A stretch of 64,000 bases of DNA from an uncultured Odoribacter sp. Its GTDB lineage: Bacteria > Bacteroidota > Bacteroidia > Bacteroidales > Marinifilaceae. The notes beneath the pieces were generated by a model that searched no databases, had not been told where the DNA came from, and saw only the letters and a program-made list of their open reading frames with translations. This document shows, one piece after another, positions 34,907 to 44,895 of the stretch (within the stretch, counting starts at the first letter, position 1; each line of letters starts with the position of its first letter). Both the position numbers and the translations under genes were made by a program. The stretch is from NCBI GenBank assembly GCA_900541415.1, contig UQJP01000003.1, forward strand, positions 105,859 to 169,858, written 5' to 3'.

Positions 34907-36460
34907 ATGCGAAAAAATTTAATCATATCTGGATTATGTCTTTTGTGCCTGTTGTTTGTTAATTGTACAGACCCATTTGCAAAAGAAGAATTCGTCGCCT
35001 ATGAAGAACAGCCGATCGGACTTTATCTGGAAACTGTTCCGGAATATTCTGACTGGGTAAAATTGTTGAAAAAAGCCGATCTATTCAATGCGGTAAACAT
35101 TAGTATAAAATATACTTGTTTTATAGCCAATAACGAAGCTGTGGGCAGGTATCTCCAGCAAAAAAATCCGAATTGGAAAAGTGTTGACGATCTGACGGAA
35201 GACGAAGCCGCCAACCTGATGAAATATCATATCATCCCGGGAGCCGATTATGCCTTCAGTTCGCTGATGGGAAAAATCGGGACCAAAACTATTTCAGGCG
35301 ACTACCTGACTGCTACCATGAACGAAGACGGTTCCCGCCGCTTTGTAAATGAAGTGGAAATCATTTCCAAAGACCGGAAACTGACTAACGGGTATCTCCA
35401 TGAATTGGCAGAAGTGCTCGATCCGATTATCTACACGGTGATGGAAGTATTGGAACAACATCCGGAATATTCTATCATGACACAAGCGGTGAAAGAATGC
35501 GGATTGGATGCTTATTTACATCAAAAAGAAATCACGGTAAACAACGTCAAACTTCGCGACTATAAAACAATTATCGTCCCCAGTGACTCTGTTTTCAATG
35601 CAGCGGGTGTTTATAATATCAACGATCTGAAAACGATGTTTGCAGGTGAGCCCACCGATGTTAAATCTGATTTTTACAGATATGTAGGTTATCACATCTT
35701 CAATTCTGCTCTCGACTATGCCGACCTTACCGATTTTGCTCTGGGGTCTAACGGTCAGAATATTGAAACCTATATCGAACGGGAATTTATCACCGTTGAA
35801 CAAAACGGTGACGATATTTTTATCAATCCGGGAGAAGACACCACGCGTTTCGTTCCTTTGAAATACGATATAGCCGGAAACAACGGATATATCCACGAAG
35901 TAACCACGCTTATGCCGGTTACCGACCCTGCACGCTACCCGTTTGTATGGGAACCCACCGAATGGGATGAATGCCGGGCTTTGGACATCTATCGTACCCC
36001 AAAAGTAAAAGGTGTTGATTCAAGAGAAATCATATACTTCAAAAAAGACGAAGTGACTCATTTCCGCTGGAAAACCATTCCCGACCGGGAAGAAGCTGTG
36101 GGTTATATGAGTGATGACATCGACTGGGACCGTTTCTTATATGACGACTGTATCTATGCCCGACTGAATGAAGTGGGATGGTTGGAATTCGATACCCCGA
36201 CAATCATGCGCGGAAAATACAACATACAGGTTGTAAAATGGGCTTGGTATGCTAATGCAGGAAGATGGCAAATGTACATCGATGAAGTGAAATTTGGCCC
36301 GATACTGGATATGACCACCCAGGGAACATTGAATCTGGGAACATTCCGGTTTGAAGATTCGGGTCCACATGTATTCCGGTTTAGTGTTGTAGGTGTAAAC
36401 AGCTCTACAAAAACAGCGGAATTTTTCGTTGACAGATTTATATTCACTCCAGAAAATTGA
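34907..36460 (+). CDS. Surface lipoprotein with FAS1 domains and a C-terminal beta-sandwich (second FAS1 protein)
   Basis: 517 residues; lipobox FVNC with C20, followed by TDPFAKEEFVAYEE, acidic. Two FAS1-type domains (about 38-185 and 187-345) are marked by TCFIANNEAVGRYL, MKYHIIPGADY, TIIVPSDSVF and YVGYHIFNSAL. Each is less typical than in the first operon protein. Residues 350-517 form a separate beta-rich module (FRWKTIPDREEAVG, then WLEFDTPTIMRGKYNIQVVK and FRFSVVGVNSST) that looks like a carbohydrate-binding-type sandwich; I cannot assign a family. It sits 14 bp after susD and probably joins the surface complex. Confidence 0.75.
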   Translation: MRKNLIISGLCLLCLLFVNCTDPFAKEEFVAYEEQPIGLYLETVPEYSDWVKLLKKADLFNAVNISIKYTCFIANNEAVGRYLQQKNPNWKSVDDLTEDEAANLMKYHIIPGADYAFSSLMGKIGTKTISGDYLTATMNEDGSRRFVNEVEIISKDRKLTNGYLHELAEVLDPIIYTVMEVLEQHPEYSIMTQAVKECGLDAYLHQKEITVNNVKLRDYKTIIVPSDSVFNAAGVYNINDLKTMFAGEPTDVKSDFYRYVGYHIFNSALDYADLTDFALGSNGQNIETYIEREFITVEQNGDDIFINPGEDTTRFVPLKYDIAGNNGYIHEVTTLMPVTDPARYPFVWEPTEWDECRALDIYRTPKVKGVDSREIIYFKKDEVTHFRWKTIPDREEAVGYMSDDIDWDRFLYDDCIYARLNEVGWLEFDTPTIMRGKYNIQVVKWAWYANAGRWQMYIDEVKFGPILDMTTQGTLNLGTFRFEDSGPHVFRFSVVGVNSSTKTAEFFVDRFIFTPEN

Positions 36461-36468
36461 TAGGAAAC

Positions 36469-38031
36469 ATGAAAAATATATGGAAAATACTGCTTCTTTT
36501 ATTAGTCGTAAACGCAGGTTGTAAGGACCATTGGGACGACTTCTATGGAGAAGAGGAGGACGAGAGAAACGCTGGGGCCAAAATAACTATTTTGCAAGCT
36601 CTGCAGCAAGAACCCGAACGGTATTCCAAATTCATAAAACTATTGGAAGAAACCGGGTTGTCAAGAGAGGTGAATAGTGAGAGGGTGGTCACCGTATGGG
36701 TACCCGAAAACAACTACATTACCGAGGATATTATGAGCCTGGATTCTACCGACAAACGTCGTTTTGTCCTGAATCATATTAACCAGCTGGCCCTCTACAA
36801 AACGAAACTCGCCACCAAAAGCGAGGTAGAAACTTTGGCAGGAAAATATATTAGCATCCAGGGATCCGGTAATAATTTCAGCGTTGAGAAAGTAAAAGTC
36901 GCAAAATTGGACAAGGCTTGTACCAATGGAGTGTTCCATGAAATTTCAGGTGTATTGAGACCATTGAAAAACATTATGGAATACCTGCTGGAAGCGGGAC
37001 CGGAATACACGATTTACCGGGACTCTTTGCTGGCTTATAATGATACCACTTTCCGTCCCGACCTGAGTTTTGCCTTAGGAGTGGATGAAGTGGGACAGAC
37101 CATTTACGACTCGGTATTCGATATTACGAACAAGTTATTGAAATCGATCGATTTTGCCGATGAAAGAGAATCAGCCACCTTATTGCTTGCCAGCGACGCC
37201 GTGATCTACGATATGTTAAACGACATGCATACTTATCTGACCGACCTCGGTAAGGAAATGACGTATGCCGACACGCTGGCCTGTTTCAACTTCCTGATGG
37301 GAGCATCGTTCGTAGGGTATGAAATCCCGAACTTCTACGGTATCAAAAAATTATATACCGCAGGAGGGAAAGAAATTCGTCCGGAAAAGCAATTGATTTC
37401 CAGCAACTATGACCAATGTAGCAACGGTTTGGTTTATAAGTTTGAAAAAGTGTACGTTCCGCGAGGTTCGTTCATGAAAAAAGTGGACTATACCATTGTC
37501 GACTTATTCCTGTTGCCGGAAACCGAATGGAGCAATTACTACCAACTATCTAACGGTGGCACTTTGAACAACCAAGAATCGAATGCGGGTGATGACAGTG
37601 AAATGACAAAAAACATTTTTGCAGACAACAATAACCTCAGCCGTAAATTCTTACAGGTAAAAGCAGAAAAAGGCGAATGGGTAGAATTATCGCTCTTGCA
37701 AAAGAACATCAAAGCACAGATGGAACCCGCCAAACTGATCCCCGGAAAATATAAACTTTCCGGATGGGGATACGGATGGAGATCCGCGAATGTTAAACTG
37801 TATCTTAACGGAAACCCGTTGCTCTGGCACAAAGATAAAACCACCACTTTCCCCATGGGAAGCAACAGTGAGTTTGAATACGGCGCAATCCGTTTGATGT
37901 GCGATACAATTGTAGTTACAGCCACACAAGGCCCCGATGTAGTGAGAATAGAGTCGCTCGGAACCGGAAGCAAGGCCAATTGCATCCGTATCAAAGAATT
38001 ATTATTCGAACCGGTAGGCGACAATTATTAA
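36469..38031 (+). CDS. Surface lipoprotein with FAS1 domains and a C-terminal beta-sandwich (third FAS1 protein)
   Basis: 520 residues from ATG 36469; an in-frame TTG at 36457 overlaps the previous stop and is less likely. Lipobox NAGC with C18, then KDHWDDFYGEEEDE, a strongly acidic export signal. FAS1 signatures: FIKLLEETGLSREV, VTVWVPENNYI, RFVLNHINQLALY and ATLLLASDAVIYDML (two domains, about 38-335). The C-terminal part (about 370-520; KGEWVELSLLQKNI, GKYKLSGWGYGWRS, IRIKELLFEPVGDNY) has the jelly-roll look of carbohydrate-binding modules, as in the preceding gene, so the two may be an ancient duplication. Between the two SusCD pairs. Confidence 0.75.
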   Translation: MKNIWKILLLLLVVNAGCKDHWDDFYGEEEDERNAGAKITILQALQQEPERYSKFIKLLEETGLSREVNSERVVTVWVPENNYITEDIMSLDSTDKRRFVLNHINQLALYKTKLATKSEVETLAGKYISIQGSGNNFSVEKVKVAKLDKACTNGVFHEISGVLRPLKNIMEYLLEAGPEYTIYRDSLLAYNDTTFRPDLSFALGVDEVGQTIYDSVFDITNKLLKSIDFADERESATLLLASDAVIYDMLNDMHTYLTDLGKEMTYADTLACFNFLMGASFVGYEIPNFYGIKKLYTAGGKEIRPEKQLISSNYDQCSNGLVYKFEKVYVPRGSFMKKVDYTIVDLFLLPETEWSNYYQLSNGGTLNNQESNAGDDSEMTKNIFADNNNLSRKFLQVKAEKGEWVELSLLQKNIKAQMEPAKLIPGKYKLSGWGYGWRSANVKLYLNGNPLLWHKDKTTTFPMGSNSEFEYGAIRLMCDTIVVTATQGPDVVRIESLGTGSKANCIRIKELLFEPVGDNY

Positions 38032-38041
38032 TCGGCAAACA

Positions 38042-41000
38042 ATGAAAAATATGAATATCAATATGAGTAAACGAATACTGATGAGTGTGCTGATGTTGCT
38101 CATCGTAATCGGATTGCCAGCACAGGAAAAGATAAAGATCGAAGGTGTGGTTTATAACGCCATGAGCAAAAAACCGATGCCCGACGTTCAGGTTTCTTCT
38201 ATGCAGGCAAGTAAAAGTGCTATGACAGATGAAAACGGAGCATTCAGCATTGAAGTGAATACCGTGCGGGCTGTTTTATTGGTGAGAAGCTTCGGCTTTC
38301 TCGACCAGGAAATCATCCCCGGCAAACGAACAAATGTGAAAGTATTTCTGTTGCCGGAAAGCAGTTATCTGGAAGGCGGAAGCTATAACCTTTTAGGAGA
38401 AACGCATACGATCAATAAGCGTCAAGGAACAGTTGTATCTCTACGCCAGCGTGACCTGAACACAGGATATAACAGTCCCGACGAAAGTTTATATGGAAAA
38501 ATCGCCGGATTAAAAGTGATCTCCAAGGGCGGAATGCCGGGTGAAGGAGCTGCTTTGTACTTACGCGGAATCCGTTCCGTAATGGGAGAAAACACGCCTC
38601 TGATCGTGATCGACGGAATGCCTTACAATCCGGCTTTAGATGTGTCTCCTTCTATTTCAGGATTCTCTAAGAATATCTTTATGCCTGTAAACTTGAAAGA
38701 AATCGGAGAAATCACCTTCCTGAAAGGAGCAGATGCAGCCATGTACGGTTCTTTGGGAAGCAACGGAGTTGTCGTGATCGAAACCGAGAGTGCCAACGAT
38801 ATGGAAACAAAATTACAATTCCATACAAACGAAGGTATTTCTTTCATTTCGAAGCGAATCCCCTTATTGAACGCAAGACAAAGTAAAGCCTATCTGGCAG
38901 ACATCGGTGAAAATAAATATGCAGATCCGAACGAATTGGTTTCCAGACTCCCATTTTTGGAAGACAATCCGGATAATCCTGCCAATTACCTGTATAACCA
39001 CGACACAGACTGGCAGAAAGAAATCTATACTCCTGCCTTCATTTCCGAGAATGTGTTGAAGGTAAAGGGTGGTGATGCCGTTGCGAAATATATGTTAACT
39101 GTGGGAACACAGCAGAACTCCGGTGCGATCAAAAACACCCATTTAAGTAAATATTTCACCCGCTTGAATGCCAACATCAATTTCTCACAGCGGTTAACGG
39201 CACAAATGGGTGCATCATTAAATTACAGTGACTATAAACTGCAGGAACAAGGCATGGCACCGAAAACCAATCCTTTCCTGGCCTCCCTTTATCAGGCTCC
39301 GTTTATGAGCGTGTATAAACAAGCATACCAAATGGACGGTAGTGTTAAAGATGTACCTTTCTTCAACCCGGTACACGAAGAATTGCAATTAAGTAATCCG
39401 GCCGCTATTGTAAGCGACCTGAAAGCGACCAGCCGTTCTTATGACATTATCGTGAATATAGGGTTCAACTACAAAATATCTTCTCTGTTCAATATCAACG
39501 CCATGTTCGGCTTGTATTACGACCATGCGAAAGACGATATTTTTATTCCCGGTAAAAACTACCATGCCATTGCTCCGTTACAGGATTCTTTGGCTATCAA
39601 CTCCGTGCGGGCAAGCGTTCAGGAACAGAAAAACTATTATGGCCGGGTAAACGGTATCTTTAAGAAAAAACTGAACGAATGGCATAGCATCGGTGCTGTG
39701 GGAGGAATGCAGTTGATGACCTCTAAAAAAGAATTGGATTTCGGAGAGGGGGCCAATACTCCTACGGACTTCTATACCACTCTGGAAAAAGTGACTTTCG
39801 CGAAAAACACCGATGGCTACCTGGATAAATGGAGCTGGATGAACTTCTTCCTGCAAGCCAATTATTCTTACCGTGACCAGTTTCTTGTAACAGCCGGAGT
39901 TTCTCTCGACGGAGCAGCTTCATACGGGAAAAATTCAGGTCGTTGGTTTGCATTCCCATCTGTAAAAGGAGCCTGGAGAATGAAAGAAAGTAACTGGCTG
40001 AACCATGTAGATTGGTTGAGCGCCCTCACCATTCGCGGAGAATTCGGTATTAACGGAAACAGCCGTTTCGAATCACGCCTCGGCAAATACTATTACGAAA
40101 GTGTAAACTATCAATGGTCTTCCGGTATTTACAGGAATGGACTTCCGAACTCAAAATTATCACCGGAAAAAGTTTACAATTCCAGTGTCGGACTTGATTT
40201 CGCTATCGTAGGTAACCGCCTCAACTTTGGTGTGGACCTTTACCGTGAGCACACAAAGGATATGATTATCCGCGACGAACAGGCTGCCATTCTCGGTTTC
40301 CCCTATCGCTATAAAAATTCGGGAGAACTCGACACCAAAGGTATCGAAGCAAGCTTTAAGCTGAATTTATTGAATAATAAAGATTGGAACTGGCTGGTAG
40401 GTGGTAACATCGCCCACTTCAAATCAGAAGTGAAATCGCTGGGTAATGTCAATAAAAAAGAAGTCACCTTCACCGATGGCGCTAACCTGTTGATGCAAGT
40501 GGGAGAATCACCTTACCTGTTTTACGGAAATAAAGCAGAGAAAATTTTCACCACAACAGCAGAAGCCAATGCTGCCAATTACAGGGCACAGAACGGAACC
40601 TATTTCGTAGCCGGAGATGTTAAGTTCCTGGATAAAAACAACGACAAATACATTAACAATGAAGACTATGTCGTAATCGGCGATCCGACACCCGATTTTT
40701 ACGGAGGATTCTACTCTAATCTGACTTATAAAAACTGGGGGTTATTTATGAACTTCACTTACTCTTATGGAAATGACATTTACAACGGAGTAAGAAGAAG
40801 CCTGGAATCTATGAAAGATTTCTCTAACCAGGATCATGCCATTGCACGCCGCTGGCAAATCGAAGGTCAGGAAACCGATATTCCACGGGCTTCCTACGGA
40901 GACCCCACCGGGAATAGCCGTTTCTCTTCACGTTGGATTGAAGACGGTTCTTATCTGAAACTGAAAGAACTGACTGTCAGCTACGAAACAAACAAGAAAA

Positions 41001-41179
41001 ACTGGATATTCAATTCAATCCGGGTGTACTTGACTGGAGAGAATCTGGTGACATTTACCAAATATTTAGGAATGGATCCGGAATTCAGCTATTCCTACGA
41101 TCCACAAATGCTGGGTATGGACTTAGGTAAAATGCCGTTGTCCAGAAATGTGAAACTCGGAGTGATATTAAACTTCTAA
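38042..41179 (+). CDS. SusC/RagA family TonB-dependent outer-membrane transporter (second copy)
   Basis: 1045 residues. A signal peptide runs to about residue 28 (VIGLPAQ/EK); three nearby ATGs leave the start uncertain by 21 bp. Regulatory-like beta domain IEGVVYNAMSKKPMPDVQV (33-51), plug with YLRGIRSVMGENTPLIVIDG and FLKGADAAMYGSLGSNGVVV, then the barrel ending SRNVKLGVILNF. It is clearly diverged from the first SusC, so it may take a different ligand or act later on the same substrate. Its SusD partner starts 11 bp downstream. Confidence 0.95.
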   Translation: MKNMNINMSKRILMSVLMLLIVIGLPAQEKIKIEGVVYNAMSKKPMPDVQVSSMQASKSAMTDENGAFSIEVNTVRAVLLVRSFGFLDQEIIPGKRTNVKVFLLPESSYLEGGSYNLLGETHTINKRQGTVVSLRQRDLNTGYNSPDESLYGKIAGLKVISKGGMPGEGAALYLRGIRSVMGENTPLIVIDGMPYNPALDVSPSISGFSKNIFMPVNLKEIGEITFLKGADAAMYGSLGSNGVVVIETESANDMETKLQFHTNEGISFISKRIPLLNARQSKAYLADIGENKYADPNELVSRLPFLEDNPDNPANYLYNHDTDWQKEIYTPAFISENVLKVKGGDAVAKYMLTVGTQQNSGAIKNTHLSKYFTRLNANINFSQRLTAQMGASLNYSDYKLQEQGMAPKTNPFLASLYQAPFMSVYKQAYQMDGSVKDVPFFNPVHEELQLSNPAAIVSDLKATSRSYDIIVNIGFNYKISSLFNINAMFGLYYDHAKDDIFIPGKNYHAIAPLQDSLAINSVRASVQEQKNYYGRVNGIFKKKLNEWHSIGAVGGMQLMTSKKELDFGEGANTPTDFYTTLEKVTFAKNTDGYLDKWSWMNFFLQANYSYRDQFLVTAGVSLDGAASYGKNSGRWFAFPSVKGAWRMKESNWLNHVDWLSALTIRGEFGINGNSRFESRLGKYYYESVNYQWSSGIYRNGLPNSKLSPEKVYNSSVGLDFAIVGNRLNFGVDLYREHTKDMIIRDEQAAILGFPYRYKNSGELDTKGIEASFKLNLLNNKDWNWLVGGNIAHFKSEVKSLGNVNKKEVTFTDGANLLMQVGESPYLFYGNKAEKIFTTTAEANAANYRAQNGTYFVAGDVKFLDKNNDKYINNEDYVVIGDPTPDFYGGFYSNLTYKNWGLFMNFTYSYGNDIYNGVRRSLESMKDFSNQDHAIARRWQIEGQETDIPRASYGDPTGNSRFSSRWIEDGSYLKLKELTVSYETNKKNWIFNSIRVYLTGENLVTFTKYLGMDPEFSYSYDPQMLGMDLGKMPLSRNVKLGVILNF

Positions 41180-41190
41180 AACGCGCTGCT

Positions 41191-42897
41191 ATGAAACTTA
41201 AATTCAAAATAATAACTATTTTCACCGTTATGTGCGGCATCACATTGAGTTCCTGTGATAACTATTTCGATATAGCCACAGAGGATATGCTGGACGTTTC
41301 GGATGCATATAAGGAAAAGAGTACCGTATATGCAGGTATGATGGGATTAGCTGCCACTTTCCGTGAAACAGCAGACCACCATATCATCTTGAGCGAATTG
41401 TTAGGCGACCTGATGAAACCTACCACTTCCGCTCCGGATGAATGTTGGGATGTGTATCGCTACAAGGCAACCAACGGAAATAACTTTGCCAGCCCTGCCC
41501 CCTACTATAAGCTGATTATCAATTGTAATGATTTTCTGAAACATACCATTGCCTATAATAAAAACTATCCGTCGGCACTGGCTACGAATGTCTATCGGGG
41601 AATGATTTCTTCAGCTCTGACCTACCGTGCCTGGAGTTATCTTCAAATCGGTAAAATTTTCGGAGAAGCCGTATATTATGATGTGGTTTTTACCGATGAT
41701 AACGAGGAAATGCCATCCAAAGTGATGAAACTGGATGAATTGGTTGAAGAATTGATTTATAATCTAAGAAACGGAGTTGACGGAGTGAACGGATTCCAAA
41801 CCCTGGACTGGAACACTTTAATCTCTCCGCAGAATACCTATACGGACGAAACCTGGAGTCGGGTGTCTATCGCAGCCGATGTCCTGTTGACCGAGTTGTA
41901 TCTCTGGGCGAAAGATTATACCAATGCAGCCAAAACAGCTCTAAATTATGTTAGTAACTCAGGATCTAATTTCAAATTAGATATTTTCCAGAGCAACAAT
42001 AATAACATGATGTGGTACAAGATGTTTACTTCTCCTTTTTCCAGCGATGCTATTAAGGAAGTGTGCACATACGTTCCATTCAATTTTGAAAAACGCCAAA
42101 CCAGTAATTTGCAATATTACTTCTCGTCTTTGGCTCCGAATGTATACTATTTCATGCCCACGCCCTATGCTCAGATGCGGTTTCTTAACCAGATCACCGG
42201 AGAATCGAAAAACGAACTTACCGGGGAAACCGGACTTGTGAGAGGTTCCGACACGTATAGAAGATCCGGAACTTTCATATATGAAAACGGGAAATCGGTC
42301 ATAGCCAAATATCATCAAGATAAAAAGAACTATGAGCACGACTCCCCCATCTACATTTACCGTGCACCGGAAATCTACCTGATGATTGCCGAGGCTTTAG
42401 GTGGTTTAGGCGGAGAAACCAATATTGCGGCTGCCGATTCTATTATCAGCGTTGGTTTAAAATCATCCTGGAAAACGGATCATTTTGAAAAACCGTTCGA
42501 AGCTCCGATCTACGGAAAATCGTTGAACGTTTTCCCCGGAATCCGCGGAAGAGCGAAAATGGGTGCAGATTTCATCCGTTACCATGTAGACACCGTAATT
42601 TATCCGGGCAAAACCGAAGTGGAAAAGATTCAAAAAGCTAATCGTGAAAAATTTGTCCTCGATAGTTTGATTGCAGAAGAAACTGCTTTAGAACTGGCTT
42701 ACGAGGGGAAACGCTGGTTTACTTTAATGCGAATTGCCCGTAACACGGAAAATCCGGCATTCTTAGCCCAACAGGCTGCTAAAAAATTCGATACGGGAGA
42801 AGGCCAGCTTTACGAAAAATGGTTGATGAATCCGGAAAACTGGTTTATCAAATGGAATCAGTCACAGGTACTGAACGAACTAAAAAAAGAAGAATAG
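41191..42897 (+). CDS. RagB/SusD family ligand-binding lipoprotein (second copy)
   Basis: 568 residues; lipobox LSSC with C22, then DNYFDIATEDMLDVSDAY, acidic. SusD features: SSALTYRAWSYLQIGKIFGE (TPR helices), YRAPEIYLMIAEALGGLGGE and the C-terminal EETALELAYEGKRWFTLMRI, where the family has E-R-x-x-E-L-x-x-E-G-x-R-W. Partner of the second SusC. The next four genes are surface lipoproteins, so this half of the operon seems to build a multi-subunit outer-face complex. Confidence 0.93.
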   Translation: MKLKFKIITIFTVMCGITLSSCDNYFDIATEDMLDVSDAYKEKSTVYAGMMGLAATFRETADHHIILSELLGDLMKPTTSAPDECWDVYRYKATNGNNFASPAPYYKLIINCNDFLKHTIAYNKNYPSALATNVYRGMISSALTYRAWSYLQIGKIFGEAVYYDVVFTDDNEEMPSKVMKLDELVEELIYNLRNGVDGVNGFQTLDWNTLISPQNTYTDETWSRVSIAADVLLTELYLWAKDYTNAAKTALNYVSNSGSNFKLDIFQSNNNNMMWYKMFTSPFSSDAIKEVCTYVPFNFEKRQTSNLQYYFSSLAPNVYYFMPTPYAQMRFLNQITGESKNELTGETGLVRGSDTYRRSGTFIYENGKSVIAKYHQDKKNYEHDSPIYIYRAPEIYLMIAEALGGLGGETNIAAADSIISVGLKSSWKTDHFEKPFEAPIYGKSLNVFPGIRGRAKMGADFIRYHVDTVIYPGKTEVEKIQKANREKFVLDSLIAEETALELAYEGKRWFTLMRIARNTENPAFLAQQAAKKFDTGEGQLYEKWLMNPENWFIKWNQSQVLNELKKEE

Positions 42898-42918
42898 TAG
42901 AATAATACCTAAACGAAT

Positions 42919-44880
42919 ATGGTCATGAACAATTTATATAAAAAGATCGGTATTGTCTTCGGAATACTTCTGATGATGTCCTGCTCAAAAGATATGATGA
43001 AAGAAGGCCCTTCTTTTATTCCAGAAAATCCGAATCCGGGGGGCGAACAGCTCCCCCCCAACGAACAGTGGGCATGGGTTGGTAAATATCCGGGAGAAAT
43101 CAGTAATTCATACCAACGTCTTACCGATATTGAAGTGAAAATTTCCGGAAATTATCAGCCTAAGGCTCTGCATATGGCAACAAACCTGAAATATTGGCAG
43201 AGTAGTGGTCTTTATGCTCCGCCAGCCGAACAAGTAATTGTAGAAGTTCCGGCAGGTGTCGGTAACCTGAACTACCAAATCGGTATCGCAGATGTGACAT
43301 TACCTTCCGGAGTGAAATACGAGCGTTACGAAAAAGTAAGTAAAAGCGGAGCATTGGCTCCAGGAGAAAATAGAATATCTTCCAACTTCGGTGGTCCCCT
43401 TTACTTTTATTTCGATGGAGCACCAACAACAAGCGAGGTAACCCTCAAAATCACCGGTGCGGTAAAATCGACGGATTATATTATGGGAGAAACCGATAAA
43501 ACCGAATGGTTGAAAGCTGTTGCAGATACGGTAAACACTCCTATGATTTGGGGAGAACTGATCGGTAAACGGGTGATCTTCACGTTACCCTTGAGCGCCA
43601 TGAAAAAGATACAGGATCCGGATTTCTTCTTGAAATTCTATGATGATTTGATCGAACTGGATTTCGATGTATTGGCAGGCCTGAACAGTACCGACCTGCA
43701 AATGCCCTGGCGTATATATTCCGACGTACAGTTACCGAACGATGAAAATGGTACGGCTTCTAAGGTGTATCCGGCTTATCCGATGGGCTACAATTCCATC
43801 ACGGCAGACAGCCTTGAAGATTCTTTTCTCAGATTACCTTTCTTCGAAGGGAAAAGCGGGGCTGAGGTCTTAAAAGGATTCGCCGGACTTTACGGAATGA
43901 CCTGGGGAACCAGTAAATTATTAAAAAATCAGATACAGCAAATCAGTTCTTATCATTTCTATCAGCGCAGAGGACGCTGGAGCAGTTTGGACATCACGAT
44001 GAATAGCCCGAAAGATCCCACTCTGAGATACTGGATGGCAAGAGAAGCAGACAGATATACGATGGTTCTGCAACTTTTACAGCAGTATGGCTGGGGATTA
44101 TTCACCTATTGTTCACAACGTAGCCAGGAAGAAATTCCGGAATCGGTGCCCGATCGGTATAAAAACGATTTGTTTGCTATCTATGCCAGTGAATTTGCCA
44201 ATGCTGACCTGAGCGAATTTTTCGCAGCCTGGGATTTCCAGCTATCCATGTATGCCCAGTCTTACATGAAAAATTATTCGCCTGTTGCAGACAAATTCTG
44301 GACAACCAATGATCCGAGCAAACAACCGGAATACACAGAACCCAATCCGGCAGGAGCATCTTACCCGAAAGAAATTCCGGCCAATGACACGATCTACGAT
44401 CGTTCTCAGTGGACTGCTGCTGCTAAAACAGAGATCAACGATGGTGGAGGGAACGGATATATCACTTGTATAATCGACGGGAAAGTGGATACTTATTACC
44501 ATTCAAACTGGGCAAATACTGAAGGAACAACTTATCCTCACTGGATGTCTTTCCAATTTGAAGAAGAAGAAGAATTCAACTACGTGTATTTTGTAAATAG
44601 AATCCATGCTAATCCCGGAGCAAAAACATTTGTGATCCAAATAAAACCGACCCCCGGGGAGGATGACGACTGGGTGGAAATTGAAGACGGTAAAGAATTC
44701 TACCTCACCCGTGACTACGCTTCTGGACAGGATAATTACCAATATCGTTTCCTAAGTAAGGCTTATAAAGGATATGGGATAAAGATCATTTTCACGGAAT
44801 CTCTTCCCAGGACGGAAGGAGGAACAGACGTTGTGGGCTACGTGGCAATGGCAGAGTTTGGAACCGGTTTATTAAAATAA
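42919..44880 (+). CDS. Lipoprotein with an M60-peptidase-like domain lacking the zinc motif, plus a C-terminal discoidin domain
   Basis: 653 residues; lipobox MMSC with C22. Residues 85-180 match the N-terminal part of M60/enhancin domains (SSGLYAPPAEQVIVEVPAG, then GALAPGENRISSNFGGPLYF). PWRIYSDVQL (263-272) and YPAYPMGYNS (284-293) match the core before the active site. Where HExGH is expected (about 325-345) the sequence is GMTWGTSKLLKNQIQQ; no HExxH exists in the protein. The C-terminal helical part is kept (EADRYTMVLQLLQQYGW, DLSEFFAAWDF). Residues 495-653 are an F5/8 type C domain (CIIDGKVDTYYHSNW). It is therefore probably a binding protein made from a dead peptidase, on the cell surface beside SusCD. 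Confidence 0.75.
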   Translation: MVMNNLYKKIGIVFGILLMMSCSKDMMKEGPSFIPENPNPGGEQLPPNEQWAWVGKYPGEISNSYQRLTDIEVKISGNYQPKALHMATNLKYWQSSGLYAPPAEQVIVEVPAGVGNLNYQIGIADVTLPSGVKYERYEKVSKSGALAPGENRISSNFGGPLYFYFDGAPTTSEVTLKITGAVKSTDYIMGETDKTEWLKAVADTVNTPMIWGELIGKRVIFTLPLSAMKKIQDPDFFLKFYDDLIELDFDVLAGLNSTDLQMPWRIYSDVQLPNDENGTASKVYPAYPMGYNSITADSLEDSFLRLPFFEGKSGAEVLKGFAGLYGMTWGTSKLLKNQIQQISSYHFYQRRGRWSSLDITMNSPKDPTLRYWMAREADRYTMVLQLLQQYGWGLFTYCSQRSQEEIPESVPDRYKNDLFAIYASEFANADLSEFFAAWDFQLSMYAQSYMKNYSPVADKFWTTNDPSKQPEYTEPNPAGASYPKEIPANDTIYDRSQWTAAAKTEINDGGGNGYITCIIDGKVDTYYHSNWANTEGTTYPHWMSFQFEEEEEFNYVYFVNRIHANPGAKTFVIQIKPTPGEDDDWVEIEDGKEFYLTRDYASGQDNYQYRFLSKAYKGYGIKIIFTESLPRTEGGTDVVGYVAMAEFGTGLLK

Positions 44881-44895
44881 TTAATACTCGTAATT

